64,000 bases of DNA. Source: Mercenaria mercenaria (Eukaryota > Mollusca > Bivalvia > Venerida > Veneridae). Location of the stretch: positions 67,027,001 to 67,091,000 of the forward strand of contig NC_069366.1 in the NCBI RefSeq assembly GCF_021730395.1, written 5' to 3'. The first letter of the stretch is position 1, and each line of letters starts with the position of its first letter. A model generated the notes under the pieces. It was given only the letters and a program-made list of their open reading frames with translations, was not told where the DNA came from and did no database searches. Below are positions 12,501-23,463 of the stretch, in pieces. A program made the translations under genes and the position numbers.

Positions 12501-15500
12501 TTGAGCAAGTATATAGTTGTATTACGCCAAGCCGAGGGCAAGGGCGAGCGCCGATGGGCGAGATTTACGGTTGTATTACGCCAAGCCGATGGGCAAGGGT
12601 GGGATTCATGGTTCAATAGTTTTTTGTCAATTCTTAACGCAACTGCACTATTCATATTTATATACATTATGATTTAGCAAATATTTAGTTGTATAACGCC
12701 AAGCCGAGGGCAAGGACGAACGCCAATGGGCGAGATTTCGCCAACACGATGGGCAAGAGCAAGCGCCAAGGCCCGAGATTTATTGTTGTATTATGGCAAG
12801 CCGATGGGCAATGGTGATATTTATGGGTTCTATAGTTATTTTGTCAATGTTTATCGCAATTACACTATCTGTATTTATAAGATAATGATAAAGCAAAATA
12901 CATTTATTTCTAAATCATATTATTTTCAACGTATCAGGCAAAGTCAGTCTGTTTGATAGTGGGGTTATCTCCCTTGTTCAGACATTTTCACACACGTATT
13001 ATTTAGATGTTCAGTTTTGTATCAATATTTCCAACATTATATCATTTATCTGGGTATCTTTTGAATATTGAATATACTTGATTTGCACAATGGCTTCTTA
13101 TAATCACGCTATATTCTATAAGGCCTCGCATATACTGTCTATTATGATAATTGAACACAAACTAACACTTGTATCATTTCATAAAGGTGCATAAGGGTAT
13201 TTGTTCTACACTTTATGCAGTCAGTAAATTGGCTATTTGATAAATCTTTGTTCAGTGTTCAAATGCAGTCAGGCATGCAAAGAGCAAAAGTCATTCAAAA
13301 TGTTATGTCTGTATACAATTTCTGACATTGACTTTTCTTAACATCATTTGCATGTGTATCAATAATGCATTTCAACAACTTAAGTTTTCTTTTAACATTT
13401 CAGTTATTCTAACATCAGGAAATATATGTGTTTTGTGCTTTTATGACATTCTGATATATTTTATGAATATAATGACGGCTATGAAGTCGATATTTATTGT
13501 ATAGAATGTCAATTGTTCAGTGATAGTGGAGAGGTCGATTAAGGTTTAGAAACGATTAAAAGTTATCAGAAGTGTAACAATAGTTGCATCTTACATTAAA
13601 ATTATATATAATCCCGTTCCTTCTTTGTTGTTCGATACATGACAATGCAGACAACAAATCCTAAAATGCATTTATGTATTTGTTCTCCTTTCATCCCTCG
13701 ATTTACTTTGATTATGGGATAAATAATTTATTTACGTTTGAGCGTAGCGAATTTGGAAATAACGTTGCTCATGCGCGGCTTGCAACTTCAAGGACATGCC
13801 CGTCTCAGAGCGAATGATACAGTATGAAGTATAGAATGCAACGAAGCAAAATAACAGCAAACTCGAATTGACCGAGTCCGTTCAGACTTTAACAACATAA
13901 AATGATCATTTACGAAGCAAAGATATATTATGATTTAAAAAAAAAATACCAAACATCATATCTTATGTTTGCATCTATTTCTGATTGTCCTCAGATTTTT
14001 GTAGGACACTGTGCATCGTCGTATATTATTAACGCAATCCAGCCGTTTACCTTTTCTTGCCAACCTCTATCCACTTTTCAACAATTTTCTCTCTCTCTTC
14101 AAGTGTTAATGAGAATCCTTCACCGGTAGTTCCATTCACTGAAAAAAAAACCACAGAATACAGAAATCCTTACCGTTACAACGATATTAGTCATGGTGCA
14201 GAACGTTGTAAATCATAACCGTTACAACAATATAAGATATGGTACGGAATGTTGAAAATCATAACCGTTACAACAATATAAGATATGGTACAGAATGTTG
14301 TAAATCATAACCGTTATAACAATATAAGATATGGTGTAGAATGTTGAAAATCTTAACCGTTACACATATTACAACAATATAAGATATGGTGTAGAATGTT
14401 GAAAATCATATCAATTACAATTGATATAAGTCTGAAAATCATAACCGTTACACCAATATAAGATATGGCCCAGAATGTTGAAAATCATATCAATTACCAT
14501 GATATGTCTGAAAATCATAGTCGTTACAACAATATAAGATATGGTGTAGAATGTTGAAAAACATAACCGTTACAACAATATAAGATCAATATAAGATATG
14601 GTGTAGAATGTTGAAAAATATAACCGTTACAACAATATAAGATATGGTGTAGAATGTTGAAATCTTAACCGTTACACATATTACAACAATATAAGATATT
14701 GCCCAGAATGTTGAAAATCATATCAATTACCATGATATAAGTCTGAAAATCATAATCGTTACAACAATATAAGATATGGTACAGAATGTTGTAAATCATA
14801 ACCGTTACAACAATATAAGATATGGCCCAGAATGTTGAAAATCATATCAATTACCATGATATGTCTGAAAATCATAGTCGTTACAACAATATAAGATATG
14901 GTGTAGAATGTTGAAAAACATAACCGTTACAACAATATAAGATATGGCCCAGAATGTTGAAAATCATATCAATTACCATGATATGTCTGAAAATCATAGT
15001 CGTTACAATAATATAAGATATGGTACAGAATGTTGAAAATCATAACCGTTACAACAATATAAGATATGGCCCAGAATGTTGAAAATCATATCAATTACCA
15101 TGATTTGTCTGAAAATCATAACCGTTACAACAATATAAGATATGGTACAGAATGTTGTAAATCATAACCGTTACAACAATATAAGATATGGCCCAGAATG
15201 TTGAAAATCATATCAATTACCATGATATGTCTGAAAATCATAGTCGTTACAACAATATAAGATATGATGTAGAATGTTGAAAATCATATCAATTACCATG
15301 ATATGTCTGAAAATCATAATCGTTACAACAATATAAGATATGGTACAGAATGTTGTAAATCATAACCGTTACAACAATATAAGATATGGCCCAGAATGTT
15401 GAAAATCATATCAATTACCATGATATGTCTGAAAATCATAGTCGTTACAACAATATAAGATATGGTGTAGAATGTTGAAAAACATAACCGTTACAACAAT

Positions 15501-18500
15501 ATAAGATATGGCCCAGAATGTTGAAAATCATATCAATTACCATGATATGTCTGAAAATCATAGTCGTTACAATAATATAAGATATGGTACAGAATGTTGA
15601 AAATCATAACCGTTACAACAATATAAGATATGGCCCAGAATGTTGAAAATCATATCAATTACCATGATTTGTCTGAAAATCATAACCGTTACAACAATAT
15701 AAGATTTTGTACAGAATGTTGTAAATCATAACCGTTACAACAATATAAGATATGGCCCAGAATGTTGAAAATCATATCAATTACCATGATATGTCTGAAA
15801 ATCATAGTCGTTACAACAATATAAGATATGATGTAGAATGTTGAAAATTATATCAATTACCATGATATGTCTGAAAATCATAATCGTTACAACAATATAA
15901 GATACGGCCCAGAATGTTGAAAATCATATCAATTACTATGATATGTCTGAAAATCATAATCGTTACAACAATATAGGATATGGTACAGAATGTTGTAAAT
16001 CATAAGCGTTATAACAATATAAGATCAATATAAGATATGGTGTAGAATGTTGAAAAATATAACCGTTACAACAATATAAGATATGATGTAGAATGTTGAA
16101 AATCATATCAATTACCATGATATGTCTGAAAATCATAGTCGTTACAACAATATAAGATATGGTGTAGAATGTTGAAAAACATAACCGTTACGACAATATA
16201 AGATCAATATAAGATATGGTGTAGAATGTTGAAAAATATAACCGTTACAACAATATAAGATATGGTACAGAATGTTGAAAATCATCATATCAATTACCAT
16301 GATATAAGTCTGAAAATCATAACCGTTACAACAATATAAGATATGGTACAGAATGTTGTAAATCATAACCGTTACCACCGTTTTTATTAAGTTAAACAGG
16401 TGAAACGAACACGAATTAAATTACTAATCTCGAAGTTTTCCTCCCCAAATTACTCACCATATATCTGCGTTATCCCGTTATTTGACAAATGCTGACAGTA
16501 CATATCAATCTTGTCATAATCTACTTCTCTAAAATAACAAAAACATTTAATTAAAAAACTGTATTCAAGAATTCGAAATTTCTTTTGTTTGCAATGAATA
16601 TTCATTAGCCGCAGATGTAATAAACGGGCCGAATACCATTTCGGATTTCTTCGTGTGTGTGTCTGTTTAATGTTGGAGAAGGAAAAACAAATCGGCAAGG
16701 AGCTGTAGACAATATATGTTCACAAGGACTGATTTGTATATAAAATGAAAGGGTATATTAAATCATATAAAGTTGCAAACATGAAGGCAACCGCAAAATA
16801 ACGAGTTTAAATTTTGTAACGTATGTGACATATCTATGTATAAAATATGCACAGGCCCGTTTGTATATTTTAACTGACCGAAATTCATGACATTAAATGT
16901 TAATTTGTAATGGGAGTATGCCGATGAATGAGTTACCCTTCAGGAGTCATCGGTGTAAACACCGCAGGTACCAAACCTTCTAGCTTGAATGTTCTCACCT
17001 ACAAAACAAAAAACAACTAGGACAGTTAATTATATCACATGCCAATATTTGAATTTCGTTGTTGTATTGCACATAATGTATATCATTGACAATTATGATG
17101 ATGAATGCTAACAGTCATACATATATATATATATACATGTACTACTGATACAGTTGTGTTTCCGTAATGGTCCTGATACTGGTGTGTCGCACTGGCCTGA
17201 GGTCACAGACCGGTGGTCCGAATATTGTAGATTGAGGATCTGGTACAGGGCAGTCATAACACTTACTTATGAAAAAAATATTACAAAATCACTTTTGAAC
17301 AAAACCGACATAGATACCTATTTTTCCAGAGCAGACGCAGTGTACCAGTGGTAACACTTCAATAGCAGAGAAATGAGTTCAAGCCCCGCTCCTCTAACCA
17401 AAATAACTTTTGCAGTCTCTTTTTTAAGCTTCATACCAAACGTCATATATAGTTCGACCTGTTATAAGTTATGCTGCCTCCGTTTGGGGGTTTAAGGAGT
17501 ATTCATGTATTAATGCGGTTCAAAACAGGGCCATGAGATTCTTGTTAGGGGTGTGAAAGTATACACTAAAGGCTGCACTTATTGGAGAGATGGGATGGGA
17601 ACCAGCTTATGTTAAACAAGTGTTATGTATAATTAAGTCTATGCAACATGTGTCAAACACTAATTAATGTAACTAGACTGAACAAACGTATAGCTTTGTG
17701 GGCTTGTTCACTAGCTTCTGGGTCATGTAAGAATATATATTTTGTAATCACTGTATTAATGAGGAAGTTGAATATTGACCTCAGTGTTGACATTTCTTCC
17801 CCTATTTCTCCATCATTGTATAATACTGTTAAGACAGCACTATTAGAAAAATGTAAGGCAACATGGTTGAGTCAAATACAAAGTGTTGTTGGTCCATCTC
17901 ATAAAGGAAGAAATAAACTGAGAATGTATCGTTTGTATAAATCAGAACTCCAAGTTGAGCAGTACTGTAAATTTATTTTACCACTTAAACACAGGTCTGC
18001 ATTAGCCAAGTTCAGGTGTGGTGTAGCACCATTGCGGATGGAAACAGGGAGATTTGAGAGTTTTGAAAATAGACTGTGTCCGTTTTGTAAAGAAGTTGAA
18101 ACTGAAGTACATGCTCTATTTCATTGCCACATTTACAGTGATATAAGACAGGTCCTGTTTACTAAGGCAATATCAACAGAAGCAAATTTTATCAACTTTT
18201 CTGATGTAGAAAAAATAATCTTTATTATGTCCAACCAGGAAATGATAAGATGTACAGCCAAAACCTGTCATGATATTTTACAAAGAAGAATTTTATGTCT
18301 TTGTAAATAAGTAGTCAGTTCTTAATACATTGATGCTTTCACTTAATTTTATGTAACCCTGAATACATTTTGCTAATCAAACCAACATTAATCTGATTAA
18401 TGTTGGACCAGATTTCTTACATACATTTTCTAACGGTTGCATAGTAATGCCTGTTTTGCGTTTTCAGTATTTTAAGCTAAATTTTATGGCAGTTTTTATC

Positions 18501-21500
18501 TACAAAAGAAATGGATTCAAGTTTTAATTATGTAAAATATATCAAATATGTATAGATTTAGATTACAATAGTAGATGTAAATATCACATAGGGGATTGAA
18601 TTAGAGAGAATACGTTTATCCTTTAATATAATAGTAATAACCCTTTTGTGATAGCATACAATATGGGTTTTTTATAAGTGCAATATAATGTGGAGTTTGT
18701 TTTATATGATATAATCTCTGATATAAATTATATCATGCTATATAGTCTCAAGTAACTCAGTATTGAGTGGCAGCATTAAATATGTTTTAAGATATTATAT
18801 GTAATACAAATATGTACTGTGACTTTATTTATGTATGCTGATGAGACTTGAATAAAATAAATAAATATAGAACCAGTCAAGTTTCTGAAATTGGGCGGCT
18901 CCTGCACTACCCTCCAACCATAATTCCTAACATTCTTCTGAGGGAGTTGCCCCTTTAGGTGACCGGTGACTGCTATAAATAAGCTTATATAAATACGGGT
19001 ACATACATAATGCTTCCATTGTTTTGTCAAATAAGGTGCATGGAATGGAAGGGTCGTTATAAGACTGAACTGTAATCATGTCATACATTGTAACATGGGG
19101 AAAACTCTGGACTTTGACTCCTGCATGATAACGACCATTAACAAGAACAACGAAACCGAGCATACAGTTTCAATAAACTTTAGGCGATGCTTGTTTTAAA
19201 AATAACAGACCCGTAATCACACTCGGCTATTTCCGGATGATGACGTATACTGTCTGCGTAAGGGATTCGGACGAAAATGTACCTCGGAGCGCACATGGCT
19301 TTCGTAAAACTTGGAGAATGACGAAATTGCATTAGGGGAATATGTAATTTGTTGCCAGTTCTCTTCATGGGGTATTAGCCGTAAAAAAGGGGAATCTCTA
19401 GAGTTACAGTAACTCTAATGTGTTAGGCACGTCGCTCCATATGGAAGAATTAGACCCATCGATTTTTTGCATGAGTAAAAATATTCTATATAGCGCAAAG
19501 GAGCCCTTTACTTCACTTAAATTTATGGAAAAAGTATTATAGGTATTTTAGCTTCGCAAACGATGTGATGATATTCAATATATTGTCTTTCTTGTTAATA
19601 TATTATTTTAAAATGAATTTAAAAGAAAATGGTCTTTTGCGTTTACTTTATTTGTGTCTATCTGCAATCAGATACATAGTAAAATACAGATAATTTGCTG
19701 AAATTACTTCTGTTTGACAAAGAATAAATAGTTTGTGATTTGCCCTTTAAGACAATAGCAAACGGCTTAGTAATCTTTATTCATTTAGCTATTGTTTCAT
19801 ATTAACTTCAGTTTTCTAGGTGAATAAGAAAATAGTCTTTAAGCGTTTTGTAGATGAGTATAGGTTTTTTTTATCGTTATCGGAAAGACTCGAACATTCT
19901 CGTATATTTCCACCAATGCTTACGGAATTTAAGCTCCTTAACTCCCTGGGGCCGAAATGCGACTATAGGCGTTATATTTTCTACCCCTGTAGCGTCAATA
20001 TGCGACTATACGCGCGTTATCAGAACTCCCCAGGACGGCGATTGACGAGTATAGTCGCGGCACCGAGATCATGATGATTGCGATAAGTACTTGTTGATTT
20101 TTGATAATTTTGACAAAAGCAAAATTTCTTTGCATACTGGCTATTATTTCTTTGATGTAATAATTACTAGTTGTGCTAATAATTAGTTCCCTTGTTAAAA
20201 TAAATGTCTGTAACTATGCGGTAATGTAAATGAAGTAAAAAGACGATCTCCGCTGTGTTTCGTTCATACTGTATTTCAAAAGAGTAAAATAATGTCGTCG
20301 GCCAGAGATCTTTCTTAAAATGACGAAAATATTTATTTATTATCATACTGATTCTGAAATATCAGTTCCGTCGGATGATGATTCCGACGATGCGATTCCA
20401 TTATCAGATAAATGAATGGTCGGAAAATGTTAAGTTTTAGAAGGCTGAAATATTGGTACACTTACATTACATACGATACAAATGGATAGAAAATAACACA
20501 ACAAAGCATGTTTCATAAAATACAAAAAAGTTATATGTAAAAAACGCATGTTTGTAACTTTAATAATTATTCAAAGATAGATGTAAATATTACAACTTAA
20601 CTGTCTCAGCACGTGACACACAAAATTTGTGTACATGTTTAGAAATAGATTATACATCAAAATAAACCACTGATATTAACCCAAAAACGGGTGTAAATTT
20701 ATGTAATGCTGATGTAAATATTCAGTGTTAATGATGCATTTCTATTTATGGGAATTTAATGTTCAAATATCTATTAAACGCAGTAGGTGTGTTAAAATTA
20801 TGAATATTTCGAAGTGAAAATTTCAATATATATTTCAGTTTACACCCAAGTTAATCATGATTTCAGTTTACACCCAAGTTAATTCCTGCATGATTTCAAC
20901 TGACTGTATGCGAGTGTGATTATGATAAGGTTAGATAATGTTCTTCGACGTCAGGTGGTAATTCTTAACCCGCCGCAGCAGGTATGTTACGATATCGGCC
21001 TCAGGGAGTTAACGGTATAGACCGATTTCTTCTCACTCGCTAATCTGCACACATGTACGGATTTAGAAATTGGTGGGCACTCCATAATCTGATTTTGTTT
21101 ACAGTCAAAAGTTTGAGGATTGAAAATCAAAATTTTAAAAAGAAGAATTTTCGAGTTCACATCGAATTTGGATCTAGCTCGAAGATCAAAACTGAAATGT
21201 TCCGTGTTAAATTCGAGCCGGCATTGAACTTCGAGTCTATCGAAAATTGAAATCTAAAGAACTGATTTTGAGCTGGAATTAAATTTCGAGCAAATTAACA
21301 GTTTCAAAACGTTGAAATTTGAGGCGGCATATTTTGGGCAAGTTAGAAGATTGAAACTTAAATTTTCGAAAGAATGAAGTTGCATTTTGCTAACATTGAA
21401 ATTTCGAACAGACTAGGAAATCGAAATTACGATTTCCCCAATTATAGACTATATCAAAAGTTTCCACAGCTAAATAAATTCAATAGAGTATAGTGTAAGT

Positions 21501-23260
21501 TTAGTCTACTTTCAACACTTTGAAAGAACCTATACTGAACTTCCTTTTGTCTTTTAATAAAGTCAAAATCCAAGACTAGCCAAGAGTCTATAACGCTTGA
21601 AAACATTCTGAGTGAAAGAGAATGACATGCTCTTTATCATAAGCTTGACAAAACCATACCAATTTCAATTCAATTTCAATTCGTTCATTTACAGATTGAC
21701 ATGAGTCCCACAATGCGTGGGCAGCATCAGCAATACATACATACATACATACAAACATACATACTTACATAAAAACATACTTACATACAAACATACATAC
21801 ATACATACATACATATATAATATATACAATATACTGCATAACTATACATGCAGAAAACAGTTTAAATACAGTAATAAATGGGAAAACGACTACCTTCAGT
21901 ATCTGTGAAAAAGGGGAAGATAAAATTAAAAAGAGAAAAATATTTTACTGGTAAAGTGATATTAAAAGAAATTTACCTGAAAGAAGTTATTAAAGATTTT
22001 ATAATGTAAACAAACCCCTACACCATTTTACCATCAATATTTCCCATTCATAAATGCACTCAATTCAGGTGATAATTGCTGACATAATTGTAAATGACAG
22101 GCCCCAACCAAAACATGTTTTTTTTTCTTTTTTCAAGTTGTGTAAACAGTTTAGGTTATAAATTAATGTTGATATCTGAAGTTACTCGCTTACTTTGTTA
22201 AAAACAATAAATAAAACACCTTATAGCTCGTTTACAGTATTTGACCTGTATCGAAAATCATCAAATAAAGTAAACTCCATATGCTTTTTCAGCATTTATT
22301 CGTTTTTCAATTAAAGCAATGATCGTGATAGTTCCATCCAGAGAATGTTGAATTGCTTAAAATACATTACATAGAGTCATTACCTATGAGCCACCTTCAA
22401 ATGTTGTAATTACAACCACTACCTTAAAACATTGTAATTATATTCGATGACAATGAATTTTTGTGTTACATTATTTGAAGTAAAGTACTCCTGAACAGTA
22501 AGAGAAACTCTTCCAAATGACTAAAGCATAAGAAACACTTTCAAAGTGATTCATTTAAGTCATAAATATACGCAATCTAGCTACTTTATTACACAAAAGT
22601 GATACCAGTTTAACTCTTTTCTTTTTGTTATATTTTTCATTGTTGGATATATAAATTTTACATTTTTAATATATAAATTTTGTGTAAACCAATGTATCAC
22701 CATTAAGAACAATAAATTAAAATAACTTTGACTAAAAGATCAGAACTTATATATTTTAATAACGTTTCTTAATTTCGTAAATTTTCTTTAAAGGAATTTA
22801 TGCATTATTTTACATTATCTTCATGCATTACTAAACTTTCCATCATGGCCTCACTACAACTTATAAAATTATAACTGTCAGTGTAAGCCATGAGAAAAGT
22901 GTGCATATTGTATATTGAATACAATGAGATTTAAACAAATGTAGGTCATATTTTGTCTGCCCGATCAGTTGTTGGAAAAAGGACCTATCTGATTTTTCTT
23001 TCACTTTTGTCCAATGTTTTATATTAGCTTCAGTTTATTGGTCAATTCAGAGTTGTTCCCCTTAGATTTATTTGGGTAGGTACCATCTCTACACGATGGG
23101 TCTAATTTTCCTATATGTTTATTGAAATAAAATTCTGTTCAGCGACCATCGGCAAAACTCGTTGCGCTATAAATCTTTAAAAAATATGAATTTAATTTTC
23201 CATTTCATCATTAAAAACAAAAGAAGACAAAAAGAAAAATAATTTACTTACTGTAGCCAT
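3467..23260 (-). CDS. NPL: N-acetylneuraminate lyase (sialic acid aldolase), 5' half of gene, six exons
   Basis: NPL cleaves sialic acid into N-acetylmannosamine and pyruvate in the cytosol; it is a class I aldolase of the DapA/NAL TIM-barrel family. Six exons on the minus strand (23260-23252, 16998-16937, 16528-16458, 14138-14051, 7314-7251, 3542-3467) have AG/GT borders and matching phases. Spliced, they read about 128 residues: a start MATVRTFKLEGLVPAVFTPM, then EGEVDYDKIDMYCQHLS, then VNGTTGEGFSLTLEEREK, then SIVVQVGALNLHDTLAM, then VQHAVSVGADAIASVPP. I recognise this as the order of the vertebrate NPL N-terminal half. The family's substrate carboxylate-binding GTTGE motif falls at about residues 50-54. 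The Schiff-base lysine and the YYYH-type strand would lie in later exons, which I do not find in 1-3460 and which must be beyond the left edge. Introns of 0.5 to 6.8 kb are filled with repeats. No stop interrupts any exon, so this looks like a live host gene. Confidence 0.9.
3550..6230. other. NPL intron, AT-rich, no feature seen
   Basis: No conserved coding segment is visible on either strand. The short open frames at 5123-5389 and 5694-5984 are AT-driven, with no family resemblance. Confidence 0.5.
6238..6345. repeat. Short foldback (MITE-like) sequence
   Basis: The left half (CATTTACTGAATAGCTTG, GGTCAATAGTACAAACTA) is mirrored by the right half (TAGTTTTGTCTATTGACAGG, CAAGTCATTCAATAAAT). 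The roughly 108-base segment can therefore fold into an imperfect hairpin with a loop around 6285. It lies in an NPL intron. No clear target duplication was seen. Confidence 0.45.
7251..7314 (-). CDS. NPL: NPL exon 5
   Basis: A 64-base exon between a TTTACAG acceptor and a GTAATG donor. It reads SGRIKSIVVQVGALNLHD and TLAM in phase with both neighbours. VQVGALNLHDTLAM corresponds to the vertebrate IHVGALSLKESQELA strand and helix. Confidence 0.9.
7330..8310. repeat. 60-bp tandem repeat array, interrupted
   Basis: Units of about 60-62 bases with CAATCACTTTAAGGGCTAAA and ACTCATTTTACTACAAT repeat from 7960 to 8300. More degenerate units lie at 7360-7450 and 7830-7960. A stretch at about 7455-7830 that does not fit the repeat splits the array. 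Inside it, 7470-7555 forms an imperfect palindrome around GTTCAGATGCG / CGCATCTGAAC. It lies just upstream of NPL exon 5 in the intron. Confidence 0.7.
8603..8840. mobile_element. Long foldback element with nested palindromes, copy 1
   Basis: This 238-bp segment is a near-perfect inverted repeat. The left arm (TGAGCCGTGCCATGAGAAAA, CCAACATAGCGGGTGTGCG) is mirrored by the right arm ending CCAACATAG-type sequence and CGCGGCTCA. Each arm contains a second palindrome, GCATGGATCCAGACCAG ... CTGGTCAGGATCCATGC, around a GCGCATCCGCGC core. The central loop is only about 25 bases (AGTTTCTCCAATTCCAATAGG). A second copy lies at 36233-36445. It has no coding capacity and is probably a MITE of an unidentified superfamily. 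Confidence 0.8.
8845..10380. other. NPL intron, no feature seen
   Basis: Moderately AT-rich sequence. The open frames at 9053-9283 and 9698-9973 lack ordered splice signals or recognisable motifs, and I do not call them genes. Confidence 0.4.
10390..11391. repeat. 171-bp satellite array, block 1
   Basis: Successive TAGTTGTATGACGC motifs start near 10551, 10722, 10893, 11063, 11168 and 11341, giving a period of 170-173 with one shortened unit (105). Each unit holds AAGCCGAGGGCAAGG, GGCGAGATTTATGGTT, CTATAGTTATTT and ATCGCAATT...CACTATCCATATTTATAAG. Short open frames across the array are by-products of the repeat. Confidence 0.8.
11392..12385. other. Non-repeat island splitting the 171-bp satellite
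   Basis: About 990 bases unlike the satellite sit between two blocks of it. The breakpoints both fall in the unit's AGATTT motif (GGCGAGATTT on the left, GTGACAGATTT on the right), consistent with an insertion with an AGATTT duplication or with recombination. The edges show weak inverted similarity (GGACGTACCGGG against the reverse of CCCGTATGTC). No coding potential was seen. Confidence 0.45.
12386..12905. repeat. 171-bp satellite array, block 2
   Basis: Continuation of the same satellite, with TAGTTGTAT starts near 12514 and 12686 (172 apart). The last unit is degenerate and ends near 12905. Sequence from 12906 to 14050 is ordinary intron without recognised features. Confidence 0.75.
14051..14138 (-). 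CDS. NPL: NPL exon 4 with GTTGE motif
   Basis: An 88-base exon after a T-rich acceptor (TTTTTTTTTCAG), with a GTAAAC donor. It reads NGTTGEGFSLTLEEREKI then VEKWIEVGKK, ending in phase 2. NGTTGEG is the carboxylate-binding loop shared by N-acetylneuraminate lyases and dihydrodipicolinate synthases. The 2.2-kb minisatellite begins close upstream, in the intron between this exon and exon 3. Confidence 0.92.
14150..16380. repeat. Minisatellite of about 45-bp units with a 564-bp higher-order repeat
   Basis: The base unit is ACCGTTACAACAATATAAGA TATGG(TACAG/TGTAG/CCCAG)AATGTTGAAAATCAT, alternating with a variant carrying ATATCAATTACCATGATATG. Marker variants recur exactly 564 bases apart: TGATTTGTCT at 15101 and 15665, GTTACAATAATATAAG at 15007 and 15571, TGGTACAGAATGTTGTAAAT at 14777 and 15341. 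So a block from about 14.75 to 15.31 kb was duplicated as a unit. It lies in the NPL intron between exons 3 and 4. Confidence 0.9.
16458..16528 (-). CDS. NPL: NPL exon 3
   Basis: A 71-base exon with a TATTTTAG acceptor and a GTGAGT donor. It reads EVDYDKIDMYCQHLS and NNGITQIY, ending in phase 1. It is the first helix and the start of the second strand of the barrel. The next exon completes the strand as VNGTTGEG. Confidence 0.88.
16937..16998 (-). CDS. NPL: NPL exon 2
   Basis: A 62-base exon between a TTTTGTAG acceptor and a GTAACT donor. It reads VRTFKLEGLVPAVFTPMTPE and ends in phase 2. The segment GLVPAVFTPMT is the first beta strand of the NAL/DapA barrel (vertebrate NPL has GLVAATFTPMT). 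The codon split across the junction gives Gly, matching the family's DGE/EGE turn. Confidence 0.88.
17010..17440. other. NPL intron 1, no feature seen
   Basis: Contains a short (TA)n-like run near 17121-17136. Nothing else can be supported. Confidence 0.4.
17445..18866 (+). mobile_element. 3' end of a non-LTR LINE (CR1/I-like), 5'-truncated
   Basis: A 5'-truncated LINE copy inserted in NPL intron 1, antisense to NPL. Coding similarity starts near 17450 (VISYAASVWGFKEYSCIN, in a second frame), continues in the open frame 17648-18310, and is followed by a 3' UTR ending in an AATAAATAAATA tail near 18866. Only the region downstream of the reverse transcriptase core is present. Confidence 0.8.
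17648..18310 (+). pseudogene. LINE ORF2 C-terminal fragment (220 codons) with zinc-knuckle-like end
   Basis: This frame encodes the C-terminal domain of a LINE polyprotein. It has LNKRIALWACSLASG near the start and then RCGVAPLRMETGRFESF. A CX2C...HX3HC cluster follows (CPFC at residues 144-147, H155, H159, C160), as in the C-terminal zinc-binding segment of several APE-type LINE clades. No reverse transcriptase core is present, and a frame change and a stop separate it from upstream LINE sequence at 17450-17640. It is a dead 3' remnant and not a host gene. Confidence 0.75.
18870..19935. other. NPL intron 1, no feature seen
   Basis: Ordinary AT-rich sequence between a LINE tail and the TTAA-type element. 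Small open frames on the minus strand (18776-19368) show no recognisable motif. Confidence 0.4.
19938..21012. mobile_element. Non-autonomous TTAA-type DNA transposon (piggyBac- or Kolobok-like)
   Basis: TTAA at 19938-19941 and 21009-21012 flank a 1067-bp segment. Its ends are inverted repeats: CTCCCTGGGGCCGA on the left and, reversed, CTCCCTGAGGCCGA on the right (13 of 14 match). TTAA target duplication with C-rich ends is typical of piggyBac; Kolobok also uses TTAA. The interior has no transposase. It contains a short tandem duplication around TTTCAGTTTACACCCAAGTT (20836 and 20863) and a cluster of GCGACTATA motifs near the left end. Confidence 0.7.
21736..21815. repeat. CATA microsatellite
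   Basis: A run of CATA tetranucleotides with interruptions (ACATACTTACATAAA). It has no other meaning that I can see. Confidence 0.85.
21820..23245. other. NPL intron 1, proximal part, no feature seen
   Basis: Very AT-rich sequence just 3' of NPL exon 1. Nothing was recognised on either strand. Confidence 0.4.
23252..23260 (-). CDS. NPL: NPL exon 1, start codon plus two codons
   Basis: The minus strand reads ATG GCT ACA followed by GTAAGT, a consensus donor. Phase 0 here joins the phase-0 start of the next exon (GTG AGA ACA at 16998), giving MATVRTFKLEGL. Only nine coding bases are present, so the call rests on donor quality, phase and the fit of a short N-terminus to the family. The 5' UTR should extend to higher coordinates, but its limit is not visible. 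Confidence 0.6.
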
Positions 23261-23463
23261 TGCTGTCTACTGTTAAATTAGTACTCCTATATCACGTTAA
23301 AGCACGTATATATACATGAAGTAGCTCATTAATGTTATCACGATAAAGTTTATGATACTGGTTGTATTGACCGATTTCTGAAACATTTTATCTATCATTA
23401 TCTACCTCCGGAACGATCTCAAGGTAATACTGTACCGTGACATTTTTAGCTTTCTACTACTTC

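Noticed and set aside
12374-12956. Open frames on both strands
   Set aside because: They translate the 171-bp satellite.
16142-16378. Minus-strand open frame
   Set aside because: It is a translation of the minisatellite units and has internal peptide repeats for that reason only.
14150-16380. CRISPR-like array
   Set aside because: Direct repeats run head to tail with no unique spacers, in eukaryotic intron sequence.
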